Shown piece by piece: positions 1 to 7,843 of a stretch of 47,366 nt of DNA (positions within the stretch are counted from its first letter, which is position 1; every line of letters begins with the position of its first letter). Origin of the DNA: Phytoactinopolyspora alkaliphila (GTDB lineage Bacteria > Actinomycetota > Actinomycetes > Jiangellales > Jiangellaceae). The DNA is taken from contig NZ_JAAGOB010000020.1 in NCBI RefSeq assembly GCF_010550695.1, positions 1 through 47,366 on the forward strand, in the 5' to 3' direction. The notes beneath the pieces were generated by a model. The model was not told the DNA's origin. It saw nothing but the letters and a program-made list of their open reading frames with translations, and ran no database searches. The position numbers were made by a program, and so were the translations under genes.

Positions 1-8
1 TAGCGCCA

Positions 9-81
9 CGCACGCCGTTCTCCTCACACCTTGTTTTTGATCTTCGACAATCAAAAACCTAGGCGGAAAGAACGGCGTGCG
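9..81. repeat. Nested intergenic inverted repeat
   Basis: Positions 9-21 (CGCACGCCGTTCT) are perfectly complementary to 69-81. Inside them a second pair, 34-41 (TTTTTGAT) and 50-57 (ATCAAAAA), can form an inner stem with an 8-nt loop. It lies in non-coding DNA at the window edge and may be a terminator or repeat element belonging to a gene further left. Nothing else is recognisable in 1-129. Confidence 0.7.
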
Positions 82-129
82 CTGCTATGACACGCTCAAC
101 CCACCCACGGACATGTCACAAGAGCCCAA

Positions 130-215
130 AATGATCATGTAAACCATGTTTTCCCGTGCTTCACCATGCCTGCAGGCATGGTGAAGCACGGGAAAACATG
201 GTTTACATGATCATT
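130..215. repeat. 86-bp perfect palindrome (no spacer)
   Basis: Every base from 130 to 172 pairs with its partner from 215 down to 173, so the two 43-base arms meet with no loop at the centre CCTGCAGG (169-176). The outer ends are AATGATCATG and CATGATCATT. It begins 19 bases beyond the stop codon of the leftward sortase gene, so it could act as its terminator. The perfect, loop-free symmetry is far longer than a normal terminator stem, and the AT content is above the surroundings. Confidence 0.9.
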
Positions 216-234
216 CGGAGATCCCCAGAGTGGG

Positions 235-882
235 TTAACGGGCCGGCTCGGCCGTGACGACGACGTTCGCGTCGAAGTCCTCGCCGGACCACCCTTCGCA
301 AGTCACGAGGACGAGGCGGTGCGGACCGTCCTGTGTGAAGAGCTTGGCGGAGCGGCCGGGAAGCTCGTCTCGCCTGATCACCTCTACGGAGAGCACGCGG
401 TAGGCGAACGGCTCGGCGTCCCCGATCACGATCAGGTCGTCCTCGCTCAACTCGCCGGCGTGGTTGAAGACCGCATCGCCGGACTCGGCCGAGTGCCCCA
501 CCACGAGCACCGTGCCGGCGTCCGCCCCGGGGGCCGCGCCCGGGGCCCACCACCCGGCCTGCGCCGGGTCCTCCGGCGGGAGCAGCACCCGCTCGTCGTC
601 ACTGTCAATGCCCACCAAGCCCGCGGTCACGCTGATCGCGGGGATCCAGATCCGGTAGCCCTCCTCGTCGTCGTCCGCTTCATCGTCCACGGTGTCCGGC
701 CGAGCCTCGACCGGCACATCGTCGCGATCCCGCGACAACAGCGACGACGAGTCACCGCCGGAGAGCAGCGCGCCGACGGCCCACGCGGCCCCTGCCACCA
801 GCACCAGCGCCGCACCCAGCACGACGTAGAGCACCACGCCCCCCGGAGCACGGCGACGATGCCGCGGGACCCACTCAGCCAT
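235..882 (-). CDS. Class F-like sortase, possibly lacking the catalytic arginine
   Basis: This is a 215-residue single-pass membrane protein. It has a short basic N-terminus, one hydrophobic segment (about residues 16-40), an acidic linker and a sortase domain from about residue 76. Family signs are the PPEDPAQAGWW stretch before the core, the active-site His in VVGHS (H130) and the Cys in LVTCEGW (C195). Sortases normally need a third residue, an Arg shortly after the Cys, often in a YRDN-like motif. Here the matching place reads FDAN (203-206) and no Arg lies between C195 and the last residue. The start overlaps the end of the upstream gene by 8 bp (ATGGCTGA), so the two are translationally coupled. 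The expected role is anchoring or processing a surface protein, most likely the neighbour. The fold call is firm; activity is uncertain. Confidence 0.8.
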   Translation of the reverse strand: MAEWVPRHRRRAPGGVVLYVVLGAALVLVAGAAWAVGALLSGGDSSSLLSRDRDDVPVEARPDTVDDEADDDEEGYRIWIPAISVTAGLVGIDSDDERVLLPPEDPAQAGWWAPGAAPGADAGTVLVVGHSAESGDAVFNHAGELSEDDLIVIGDAEPFAYRVLSVEVIRRDELPGRSAKLFTQDGPHRLVLVTCEGWSGEDFDANVVVTAEPAR

Positions 883-1555
883 CGGCACGCCGGCGACGGA
901 ACAGCAGGACCGCCCCGGCCGCCGCGATACAGCCGGCACCAGCGACGCCCAGCGCCCCGAACGCCCCGCCGCCATCGGCCGGAGCCAGCCCGGCCGGGAT
1001 GGAGGTGGGCACGGGCGGATGCGAGGGTTCTCCGGTAGGCGCCTGGGTGGCCGGAGAGTCCGTGGGTTCGGGAGTGTCAGTGGTCTCGGGCGCCGGCGAC
1101 TCCGGCGTTCTCGTCGGCTCAGGCGTTCTCGTCGGCTCGGGTGTGTCGGTGGGCGACGGGCTCGGCGTGACCGACGGATCGGGTGGGGGCGACGACGGCG
1201 GCTGCGAAACGGCGACACCACACGCGAACCAGCCGCTGATTCCTGGCGTCTGCCCGCCCCGGTTGGGAGGCGCGGTGAGGCCGGTGAACGATCCGCCGGT
1301 GTACATCTCCAGCTGCCCGCCGCCGGTCACGCCGACCGCGGTGAGACGGAACGCATCATCGACCGGCACGACGTCGAGCGTCTTATTGTCGTTCGACAGT
1401 GTCCCGCGAACCTGACCGGTGATGTCCGACCCATGCCCGGCACAGCCGCTGGCCGCGCTCGCGAGCACGGTGCCGGCGCTCGCGGCGCTGACCACCGCCG
1501 GCTGCGCGGCGAGCGCCGCGATAGACGCCGCGACGACGAGCGCCGTCACGCGCAT
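875..1555 (-). CDS. Secreted Pro/Thr-rich surface protein with C-terminal membrane anchor
   Basis: This 226-residue protein has an N-terminal signal peptide (hydrophobic residues about 3-24). A small Cys-containing extracellular domain follows (Cys near 38 and 112). Then comes a low-complexity Pro/Thr/Ser/Glu stretch (about 118-185, with TPEPTR repeats), a C-terminal hydrophobic helix and the positive tail FRRRRADG. That layout is typical of sortase-anchored or wall-spanning proteins, but no LPXTG or LAXTG motif is present. The nearest match before the helix is GLAPADGG. A GGAGG ribosome binding site sits five bases before the chosen ATG. It is the first gene of a two-gene operon with the sortase. 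The globular domain resembles nothing I can name. Confidence 0.75.
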   Translation of the reverse strand: MRVTALVVAASIAALAAQPAVVSAASAGTVLASAASGCAGHGSDITGQVRGTLSNDNKTLDVVPVDDAFRLTAVGVTGGGQLEMYTGGSFTGLTAPPNRGGQTPGISGWFACGVAVSQPPSSPPPDPSVTPSPSPTDTPEPTRTPEPTRTPESPAPETTDTPEPTDSPATQAPTGEPSHPPVPTSIPAGLAPADGGGAFGALGVAGAGCIAAAGAVLLFRRRRADG

Positions 1556-1683
1556 GACATCCTCCGGTGTGGTCCCATCTGACCGTGCCGGCCCGCACTC
1601 TGCGGACCCTGCCGGAAATTATCAGAGTTGGGTCGCCCGCCACCAGAGCGATCACCATTCAGAACGAAACGCCAGATCTCAGG

Positions 1684-2607
1684 TCATCTCGACGACTCTG
1701 GCTCGACCGCGGCGAGGGCGTCGTCCAGCAGACGGCGAACAATTCCCCGGACCGTGTCGTCGATGACAGGCGCCCCAGGTTCCCGGACGACGGTGTTGGA
1801 CAAGACGCCACGCATCTTCAGCACCTCTTTGCAGAAGATCGTCCCGTATTGGTCCTCCATAGTCACCAACGGCAGAAGGTGCCGGTAGATACGCATAGTG
1901 GTGATCTCGTCGCCGGCCTGCAGTGCGCTCCACAGCGCCGCGTGGATGTCGGAGAACTCGCAACCGGGCATGGTGCCGTCAATGCCGCGCGCGTGCTCCT
2001 CGATGATGTATCGCGCGCCCTTCCCGCCCAGGACGCCGGCGATCAGCCCTGACGTATCTGCAGCCAGGCCGGCAAGCACGGTTCCGGCTTGGCCGGACTC
2101 CTCTTTGACCCATGTGGCGCCGTCGATGCGCTCAGCGATCTCCAGCAGTTGACTGGCCGACATCTGGGTGCCCGTGGGCCCATCGACGTTCTGGACAAAC
2201 ACCGGCAAGGCGCTGGCCGAGGCGATGGCCTCGTAGTAGGCGATCACCTCAGGCCAGGTGCCGCGGCGGATGTACGGCGGCACCGCGATTACCGCATCAG
2301 CCCCCGCTCCCGCCGCATGCACGGCGTTGGCGCGCGCCTGCGGGATCGATTCGCCAGTGACGCCCGCCACGACGGGCACCCGACCTGCGGCGAAGCGCAC
2401 AGTCAACTCGACCACGCGTTGCCGTTCCTCTCCGGTGAGGGTGAAGAACTCGCTGACGTTCACCGGCGTCACGAGTCCGTGCGCCCCCGCCTCCACCGTG
2501 AACTCGATTACTCGGCCGAGTGCGTGCTCATCAAGGTCGCCGTCCTCGGTGAACGGCGTGACCGGGATGGAGTAGACGCCCCTGAAGTCAGGCTCAGGCC
2601 TGGCCAT
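1684..2607 (-). CDS. DapA-superfamily aldolase (2-keto-3-deoxy sugar acid type)
   Basis: This 307-residue protein of the dihydrodipicolinate synthase/N-acetylneuraminate lyase family is a class I aldolase fold. The Schiff-base lysine lies in ATWVKEESGQ and the catalytic tyrosine in AVPPYIRR. The N-terminal TPFTEDGDLDE segment is also typical. The usual GTTGE loop is replaced by PVNVSEF, which argues against a true DapA and for a sugar-acid substrate. The ATG overlaps the end of the dehydratase gene by 14 bp, making it the last gene of the importer-dehydratase operon. Inferred role: cleaving the 2-keto-3-deoxy acid made by the dehydratase, or its phosphate, into pyruvate and an aldehyde. A dehydratase-type activity in the same fold (such as keto-deoxy-glucarate dehydratase) is possible. 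Confidence 0.85.
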   Translation of the reverse strand: MARPEPDFRGVYSIPVTPFTEDGDLDEHALGRVIEFTVEAGAHGLVTPVNVSEFFTLTGEERQRVVELTVRFAAGRVPVVAGVTGESIPQARANAVHAAGAGADAVIAVPPYIRRGTWPEVIAYYEAIASASALPVFVQNVDGPTGTQMSASQLLEIAERIDGATWVKEESGQAGTVLAGLAADTSGLIAGVLGGKGARYIIEEHARGIDGTMPGCEFSDIHAALWSALQAGDEITTMRIYRHLLPLVTMEDQYGTIFCKEVLKMRGVLSNTVVREPGAPVIDDTVRGIVRRLLDDALAAVEPESSR

Positions 2608-4393
2608 CGCGAGCCTCCACAGGCGTAGCCAACGACGCTTGCCGCAACAACGCGTCGTCGTCATCGGGTGGGAGGTACGGATCGCCACCGTGCGGCGCGT
2701 CGTCCCCCCGACCGACCAGGAAGTCGAAGTCCGCGCCCTGGTGAGCCTGCGTGACGTGGTCTTCATACAGCTTGGCGTACCCACGGGAGAACTTGGAGCC
2801 GCTCCGCTTCGCCGCGGCGCGGCGGCGATCAAGCTCAGCGTCATCGACCTGCAATGACAAGGTGCGTGCCGGCACATCCAAGACGATCTCGTCACCGGTG
2901 CGCACCAAGGCGAGCGGCCCGCCCGCGGCTGCTTCGGGCGAGACATGCAGCACGACGGTGCCGTACGCGGTGCCGCTCATCCGGGCATCGGAGATGCGGA
3001 CGAGGTCGTCGATGCCCCGTTCCAGGAGCTTCCGCGGTATCGGCAGGTTGGCCACCTCCGGCATGCCCGGATATCCACGCGGACCACAGTTGCGAACCAC
3101 CAGCACCGAGTTCTCATCGATGTCGAGGTCAGGATCGTGGATCTGCGCCTCACACTCCTGAATGGTGTCGAACACGACGGCCTTGCCGCGGTGCTGCATC
3201 AGGTCGCTGCTGGCGGCGGCCTGCTTGATCACTGCGCCGTCGGGCGCGAGGTTGCCGTAGAGCACGGCCGTTCCCGCTCCGATACCCAACGGGCGATCCA
3301 CCGGCCGGATCACGTCGTCGTCGAAGCACTCGGCATCGGCGACGTTCTCCGCGACCGTCCGGCCCGTGACGGTCATCGCATCGGTGGCGAGCAGCTCCCC
3401 AAGGCGTTGCATAACCACCGGCAGCCCCCCGGCGAAGTGGAAGTCCTCCATGTAGTACTCGCCGGCGGGACGTAGGTTGACCAGCCAAGGCACATCGCGC
3501 ATCCAGTCGTCGAAATCACGCAGCTCCAGCGACGCGTCAGTGCGGCCGGCGATGGCGAGCAGATGCAGGACCGCGTTGGTGGAACCGCTCAGAGCGGCCG
3601 ACACCTTCACGGCGTTCTCGAACGCACCCCGGGTGAGAATCTGGGACATGCGCAGGTCCTCGTGGACCATGTCCACGATTCGCCGGCCTGCGCGGTGGGC
3701 CGCCTGGAGCCGGGCAGAGTCCGGAGCGGGAATCGACGACGTTCCAGGCAGCTGCATGCCGAGCGCCTCCGCGACGCTCGCCATGGTGGAAGCCGTCCCC
3801 ATCACCATGCAGTGTCCGGCGCTCCTCGCGTAACAGCCTTCGGCAGCGAAGAACTCCTCGGGGCGCATTCTTCCGGCTCGCACGTCATCGGCCATCTTCC
3901 GTGCATCCGTGCCCGTACCCATGGTCCGGCCCCTGAAGCGCGGGGTGAGCATCGGGCCGCCGGTGACCATCAAGGTGGGTAGATCGACGCTCGCGGCGCC
4001 CATGAGCAACGCCGGTGTGGTCTTGTCGCAGCCGCCCAGCAGCACGACGCCATCGATGGGGTTGGCGCGGATGGTCTCCTCGACGTCCATGCTCATCAGG
4101 TTCCTGAAAAGCATGGTGGTGGGCAGCATATTCGGCTCACCGAGGCTGATGGTCGGGAAGGTGACTGGGACGCCGCCCGCCTCCCAGACCCCGCGCTTGA
4201 CCGCTTCCGCAATGCTGCCGAGATGGGCATTGCACGGGTTCAGCTCGGATTGAGTGTCGGCGATGCCGATCAGGGGCTTGCCCGACCGCAGGAGGCCGTC
4301 CGGGAACCCCAGTCCCTGCATGTGGCCGTTGCGGACGAGCGACTGCTGGTTGTAGCCGCCGAAATAGCGGTTGCTACGCAGCCGGTTCGTCAT
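2594..4393 (-). CDS. IlvD/Edd-family sugar-acid dehydratase
   Basis: This 599-residue [2Fe-2S] dehydratase has the three expected cluster cysteines: C54 in ELNPCNAH, C122 in GGCDKT and C195 in GHCMVMGTAST. The catalytic serine lies in SDARMSGTAYG. The length and these motifs match L-arabinonate/D-xylonate/galactonate-type dehydratases better than the branched-chain enzyme IlvD, as does the company of a sugar importer, aldolase and kinase. The reaction would be an aldonic acid going to 2-keto-3-deoxy acid plus water. The ATG at 4393 is chosen because AGGGAGA lies just before it; an in-frame GTG 12 codons upstream is less likely. It follows the permease gene by 39 bp and overlaps the aldolase gene. 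The exact sugar acid cannot be read from sequence. Confidence 0.87.
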   Translation of the reverse strand: MTNRLRSNRYFGGYNQQSLVRNGHMQGLGFPDGLLRSGKPLIGIADTQSELNPCNAHLGSIAEAVKRGVWEAGGVPVTFPTISLGEPNMLPTTMLFRNLMSMDVEETIRANPIDGVVLLGGCDKTTPALLMGAASVDLPTLMVTGGPMLTPRFRGRTMGTGTDARKMADDVRAGRMRPEEFFAAEGCYARSAGHCMVMGTASTMASVAEALGMQLPGTSSIPAPDSARLQAAHRAGRRIVDMVHEDLRMSQILTRGAFENAVKVSAALSGSTNAVLHLLAIAGRTDASLELRDFDDWMRDVPWLVNLRPAGEYYMEDFHFAGGLPVVMQRLGELLATDAMTVTGRTVAENVADAECFDDDVIRPVDRPLGIGAGTAVLYGNLAPDGAVIKQAAASSDLMQHRGKAVVFDTIQECEAQIHDPDLDIDENSVLVVRNCGPRGYPGMPEVANLPIPRKLLERGIDDLVRISDARMSGTAYGTVVLHVSPEAAAGGPLALVRTGDEIVLDVPARTLSLQVDDAELDRRRAAAKRSGSKFSRGYAKLYEDHVTQAHQGADFDFLVGRGDDAPHGGDPYLPPDDDDALLRQASLATPVEARDGQA

Positions 4394-4432
4394 GATTTCT
4401 CCCTCTAACTCGTCGGGTGCGCTGACCACGCC

Positions 4433-5263
4433 CTACTTCACGGCTCCACTGGTCAGACCGCTGATCAGCAACGGCTCAAGCAGGATGAACAGGAGCACCA
4501 TCGGGCCGACGGAGAGTAACCCCGCGGCCATCAGTGCGCCCCAGTCCGCGGTGTACTCGCCGACGAAGCTGACGAGGCCGACGGTCACCGTCACGCCAGC
4601 GTCGCCCTGGATCAGCGTTCGAGCGAAGGTGAACTCTCCCCAGGCCAGAATGGCAGAGAAGATGGCTACCGCTCCGATGCCTGGCTTGGCCAGCGGCAAG
4701 ACGATGATCAGAAACGCTCGAAGCCGGGAACAGCCGTCGGCGTGCGCGGCTTCCTCCAACTCGACCGGGATGGAGTCAAAGAACGACTTCATCAGCCAGG
4801 CCGCGAATGGAACGATGATCACGGTATTGGCGATCACCAGGCTGCGTAGCGTGTTGTTGAGGCCGATCGCGCCGAACATCATGAACAAGGGGATGACGAG
4901 CAGTGTCGCCGGGATGAGGCGGACCAGGAAAAGACTGTAGCCCACCGCCAGAGCGAACTTGGACGCCAGCCTGGACAAGCTGTACCCCGCCATCGTCGCC
5001 AGCACGACGCACGCGACAACGGTCCCCGACGTCACGATCGCCGAATTGGCCAGCCACGTCTCGACGGGACGAAGTTCGAACACCCGCCAGAAGGAATCGA
5101 AGTTGATTTCGGCCATCGGCGGGATCAACGGCGGCGACGGCGACAGCAAAATCCGTGTCGGCAGCAGCGCCGTGAGCACCATCCAGTAGACCGGGAACAG
5201 CAGCACGATGATCAGCGCGAAGATCAACATGTACCGGAGAACGCGCATCCGCCACGATGTCAC
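4433..5263 (-). CDS. Sugar ABC transporter permease (MalG-like)
   Basis: This 276-residue inner-membrane protein has about six hydrophobic segments. The cytoplasmic EAA loop reads ELEEAAHADGCSRLRAF and is the docking site for the ATPase subunit. It begins with a transmembrane helix (LIFALIIVLLFPVYWMVLTAL) and is typical of the second CUT1 permease. It is the third gene of the importer operon, 64 bp after the partner permease. No ATPase gene is present; actinobacterial CUT1 importers commonly share an MsiK-type ATPase encoded elsewhere. By context the substrate is probably a galacto-oligosaccharide or derived sugar. Confidence 0.9.
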   Translation of the reverse strand: MTSWRMRVLRYMLIFALIIVLLFPVYWMVLTALLPTRILLSPSPPLIPPMAEINFDSFWRVFELRPVETWLANSAIVTSGTVVACVVLATMAGYSLSRLASKFALAVGYSLFLVRLIPATLLVIPLFMMFGAIGLNNTLRSLVIANTVIIVPFAAWLMKSFFDSIPVELEEAAHADGCSRLRAFLIIVLPLAKPGIGAVAIFSAILAWGEFTFARTLIQGDAGVTVTVGLVSFVGEYTADWGALMAAGLLSVGPMVLLFILLEPLLISGLTSGAVK

Positions 5264-5327
5264 GACGGCCGCCTCCCTTCGGATAGCACTCGTGTGGGTA
5301 TCGGTGTGCGCCTGGGCAGGTCGACCA

Positions 5328-6284
5328 CTAGAAGAACCTCCTGCGGACCACGGGGAACAACGCCAGGAGCACCGTGCTCGCGATGGCCATCGTCACCACC
5401 CCGAGTGCCGCTGCATAAGGCATGTCGAAGAACCGGAACGCCTGGTTGTAGATCGCCACCGCGAGGGTCTGAGTCGCACCGTCTGGTCCGCCGCGGGTGA
5501 TCGCGTAGATGAAGTCGAACGTCGTGAAGCTCCACAATCCGGTCACGATCATCGCTAGCACCGCCGTGTTCTGCACGGCCGGCCAAGTCACATGCCGGAA
5601 CTGCTGCCGGGGTGTGGCGCCGTCGACCCTTGCCGCTTCGTAGAGTTCCTCGGGCACGGATTGCAGCGACGCGAGCAGCATGAGCGTGCACAGCGGATAG
5701 GCGATCCACACCGTAGGCATCAGCACGCCGATCAAGGCCGTGTCTGGGTTGAAAAACCACGCGATGTTCTCGTCGACGATCCCCAGATTGCGGAGTAGGT
5801 AGTTGACCACTCCATACGTGCCGTCCAGCATCCACACGAATGCGACGGTGGCGATCGCGCCAGGGATCGGCCAGGGGATGAGGATCAGCGTCCGCAACCA
5901 CCGTCGTCCCGGAAGGCGACGGCGAAGGAGAAGCGCCGTACTCATGCCCACCACGATCGCCCCGAGTACGGTCGCGGTGGTATAGATCGCCGAGATGCGC
6001 AGTGAGTCCCAGGTTTCCGGGTCAGTGAGCACGCCGGTGTAGTTGTTCAGCGTGAACGGCAGATCGCCGACCTCGCTCATCACCATGGTGCGGCCATCGC
6101 GCAGGCTCAGGTTGACGATCATGTAGATCGGGAAGGCGATGAACACCAGCGCAAGCGCGAGTGACGGCGCCAGCAGCGCGTAAGAGAGGAAACTGTTCCT
6201 CGCCGACAGCGAGAGCCGCCATCGCGGCTGCCTGGGCGGGGTGTCGGCGGCGTTCGGAGTATCCCGGGCGCCAGTCAGGGTCAT
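5328..6284 (-). CDS. Sugar ABC transporter permease (MalF-like)
   Basis: This 318-residue permease has a basic N-terminus and about six transmembrane segments. Its EAA loop reads ELYEAARVDGATPRQQFRHVTWP, very close to the CUT1 consensus. The ATG at 6284 is preferred because GAGGAG lies 9-14 bases upstream; the frame stays open further, but that would overlap the solute-binding protein gene. It is 79 bp downstream of that gene and pairs with the next permease to form the membrane pore of the importer. Confidence 0.9.
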   Translation of the reverse strand: MTLTGARDTPNAADTPPRQPRWRLSLSARNSFLSYALLAPSLALALVFIAFPIYMIVNLSLRDGRTMVMSEVGDLPFTLNNYTGVLTDPETWDSLRISAIYTTATVLGAIVVGMSTALLLRRRLPGRRWLRTLILIPWPIPGAIATVAFVWMLDGTYGVVNYLLRNLGIVDENIAWFFNPDTALIGVLMPTVWIAYPLCTLMLLASLQSVPEELYEAARVDGATPRQQFRHVTWPAVQNTAVLAMIVTGLWSFTTFDFIYAITRGGPDGATQTLAVAIYNQAFRFFDMPYAAALGVVTMAIASTVLLALFPVVRRRFF

Positions 6285-6363
6285 CTGGGCGATCTCCTCG
6301 GCATCGGTGACTTGCCGGTGGACGCGGCGCGGTAGCACCGCGTCCACCAGCGATTGGAGCAGG

Positions 6364-7677
6364 TCACGGCTCTGTGATGCCGGCCAGCTGGTTCTCCAGG
6401 TCGGTGAGGACCTCGAGCGTGTCCGCATCGGTGGTGAGGAGCCGCATCATGGCGTCGATGATTCGCGTTTCGATCTCGCCGAAGTTGGCCCGGAAGTTCT
6501 CGCTGTCCGGAAACTCCGGCTGAGCGCTGGCGATCGTGTCCGCGACGATCGCCAGCTCCGGACGCTCGTCGATGCGCTCCTGCGGGATCGAACCAGTGCG
6601 GCCCGGTGCGGCGTCGATCGAACCCGCCCATTGACCCTGGAACTCCGGCTCAGCTGCCACCTGGATGAACTCCCACGCCAGGTCCTTGCGTTCGTCACTG
6701 ATACCGGCCGGGATCGACAAGGACGTACCGACGAGTGCAAGGGTGTTCTCGAAAGGTGGCACGGCGGCGGCAATGCTCGGCCGGATGTCCTCCGGCGCGG
6801 TGTCGTCCAGCGTGGCGATGACCCAGCTTCCGTCTTGCGACATGGCGACCCGTCCGTCCGCCAGTAGCTGGCGGTACCCTCCCCCGTCGAGGCCGGGCGG
6901 CGCCTGCGTCGCCAAGCTGCGGTAGAGCTCAATGGCCTCGACAGTCGCCGGCGCTGTGACCGCCCACTCACCATCAACGATCCACTGGCTCCCCATTCCG
7001 ACGATGAATGCAGTCGACTCACCGAACAAGTTGGAGTGGGTGGTCGTGGTCGCTCCCCATGGGGAGACGCCCTCTTCAAGGTTCGCTGCAAGGGTGTCCA
7101 CGGCAGCGGACAGCTCCTGCGGGCTGGTCGGCGGCCCGTCGAGGCCAGCGTCGTCGAGGTATTCCTCGTTCACATAGAGCATGCGAGTGAGCGCGTGCAT
7201 GGTGAGCGCGAGGTGATCACCGTCGACGACGCGCTCTGATTGGAAGCTCTCCCACTCGTCAAGCAGTCCGCTGGCCTCGAGCCGGTCGTTCAACGGCTCG
7301 AGCTGACCCGTCGCCGCGAAGGCGAAGAAGTGGTTTCCCGACGGAATGATGTCGGGCGGGTCGCCTGCCGACAGTCGCGTAACGATTTGATTCTGGAAGT
7401 CTTCGTTACTCACGGCGTAGAGGTTGACGGTTACTCCCTCGTGCCTGCTCTCAAACTCCTCGATGATCGCGGCAAGGGCCTCCCCGTGTCCAGGCTCGTT
7501 CGCCTGCCAGCTCGGAAAGTCGAGCACGATCTCCTCGGCGCTGCCCTCGCCACCGTCCGCGTCGTCGGCAGCGCCATCGTCACTTCCACACGCAGTCAGC
7601 ACCAGCAGCCCGGAAATCAGGGCGAGCGAGCCCTTCTTCCAGGGCTGCAGAGACGTGCGCGCTGTCGCAGCATTCAT
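6364..7677 (-). CDS. Sugar-binding lipoprotein of ABC importer
   Basis: This 437-residue family 1 extracellular solute-binding protein has a lipoprotein signal peptide ending in the lipobox LTAC, followed by an acidic Gly/Asp/Glu linker. The mature protein has the two-lobed binding-protein pattern (FESRHEGVTVNLY near the start, AAVPPFENTLALVGTSLSIPAG in the middle). An AAAGGTG ribosome binding site precedes the ATG. It is the first gene of the five-gene operon running to the aldolase, directly downstream of a promoter with a double CTGC-N7-GCAG operator. Its ligand is inferred from context to be a product of galactan breakdown. Confidence 0.9.
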   Translation of the reverse strand: MNAATARTSLQPWKKGSLALISGLLVLTACGSDDGAADDADGGEGSAEEIVLDFPSWQANEPGHGEALAAIIEEFESRHEGVTVNLYAVSNEDFQNQIVTRLSAGDPPDIIPSGNHFFAFAATGQLEPLNDRLEASGLLDEWESFQSERVVDGDHLALTMHALTRMLYVNEEYLDDAGLDGPPTSPQELSAAVDTLAANLEEGVSPWGATTTTHSNLFGESTAFIVGMGSQWIVDGEWAVTAPATVEAIELYRSLATQAPPGLDGGGYRQLLADGRVAMSQDGSWVIATLDDTAPEDIRPSIAAAVPPFENTLALVGTSLSIPAGISDERKDLAWEFIQVAAEPEFQGQWAGSIDAAPGRTGSIPQERIDERPELAIVADTIASAQPEFPDSENFRANFGEIETRIIDAMMRLLTTDADTLEVLTDLENQLAGITEP

Positions 7678-7715
7678 TACAGCACCTTTCGTCGAGCCGA
7701 GTTCAATTCTCCTGA

Positions 7716-7783
7716 CTGCGCACTCTGCAGCAGGCCTGCGTTATTCGCAGCACGAACCTAAGCCTCTGGCAGCAGCATGTCAA
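7716..7783 (-). promoter_or_regulatory. Importer operon promoter with double CTGC-N7-GCAG operator (site A)
   Basis: On the minus strand, TTGACA (7783-7778) is followed 17 bp later by TAGGTT (7760-7755). Two palindromes then follow: CTGCGAATAACGCAG (7750-7736) and CTGCAGAGTGCGCAG (7730-7716). Their centres are 20 bp apart. The operators cover the expected transcription start, an arrangement that suits repression. The same pattern occurs at 8755-8821, 9949-10020 and 17543-17610. The likely binder is the neighbouring IclR-family protein. Confidence 0.8.
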
Positions 7784-7843
7784 GGTTGCCGGCGCGTGAA
7801 CCGCTCGCTACCACCTTGTCGCCGGCAACCAAGCAGCCGGGGG

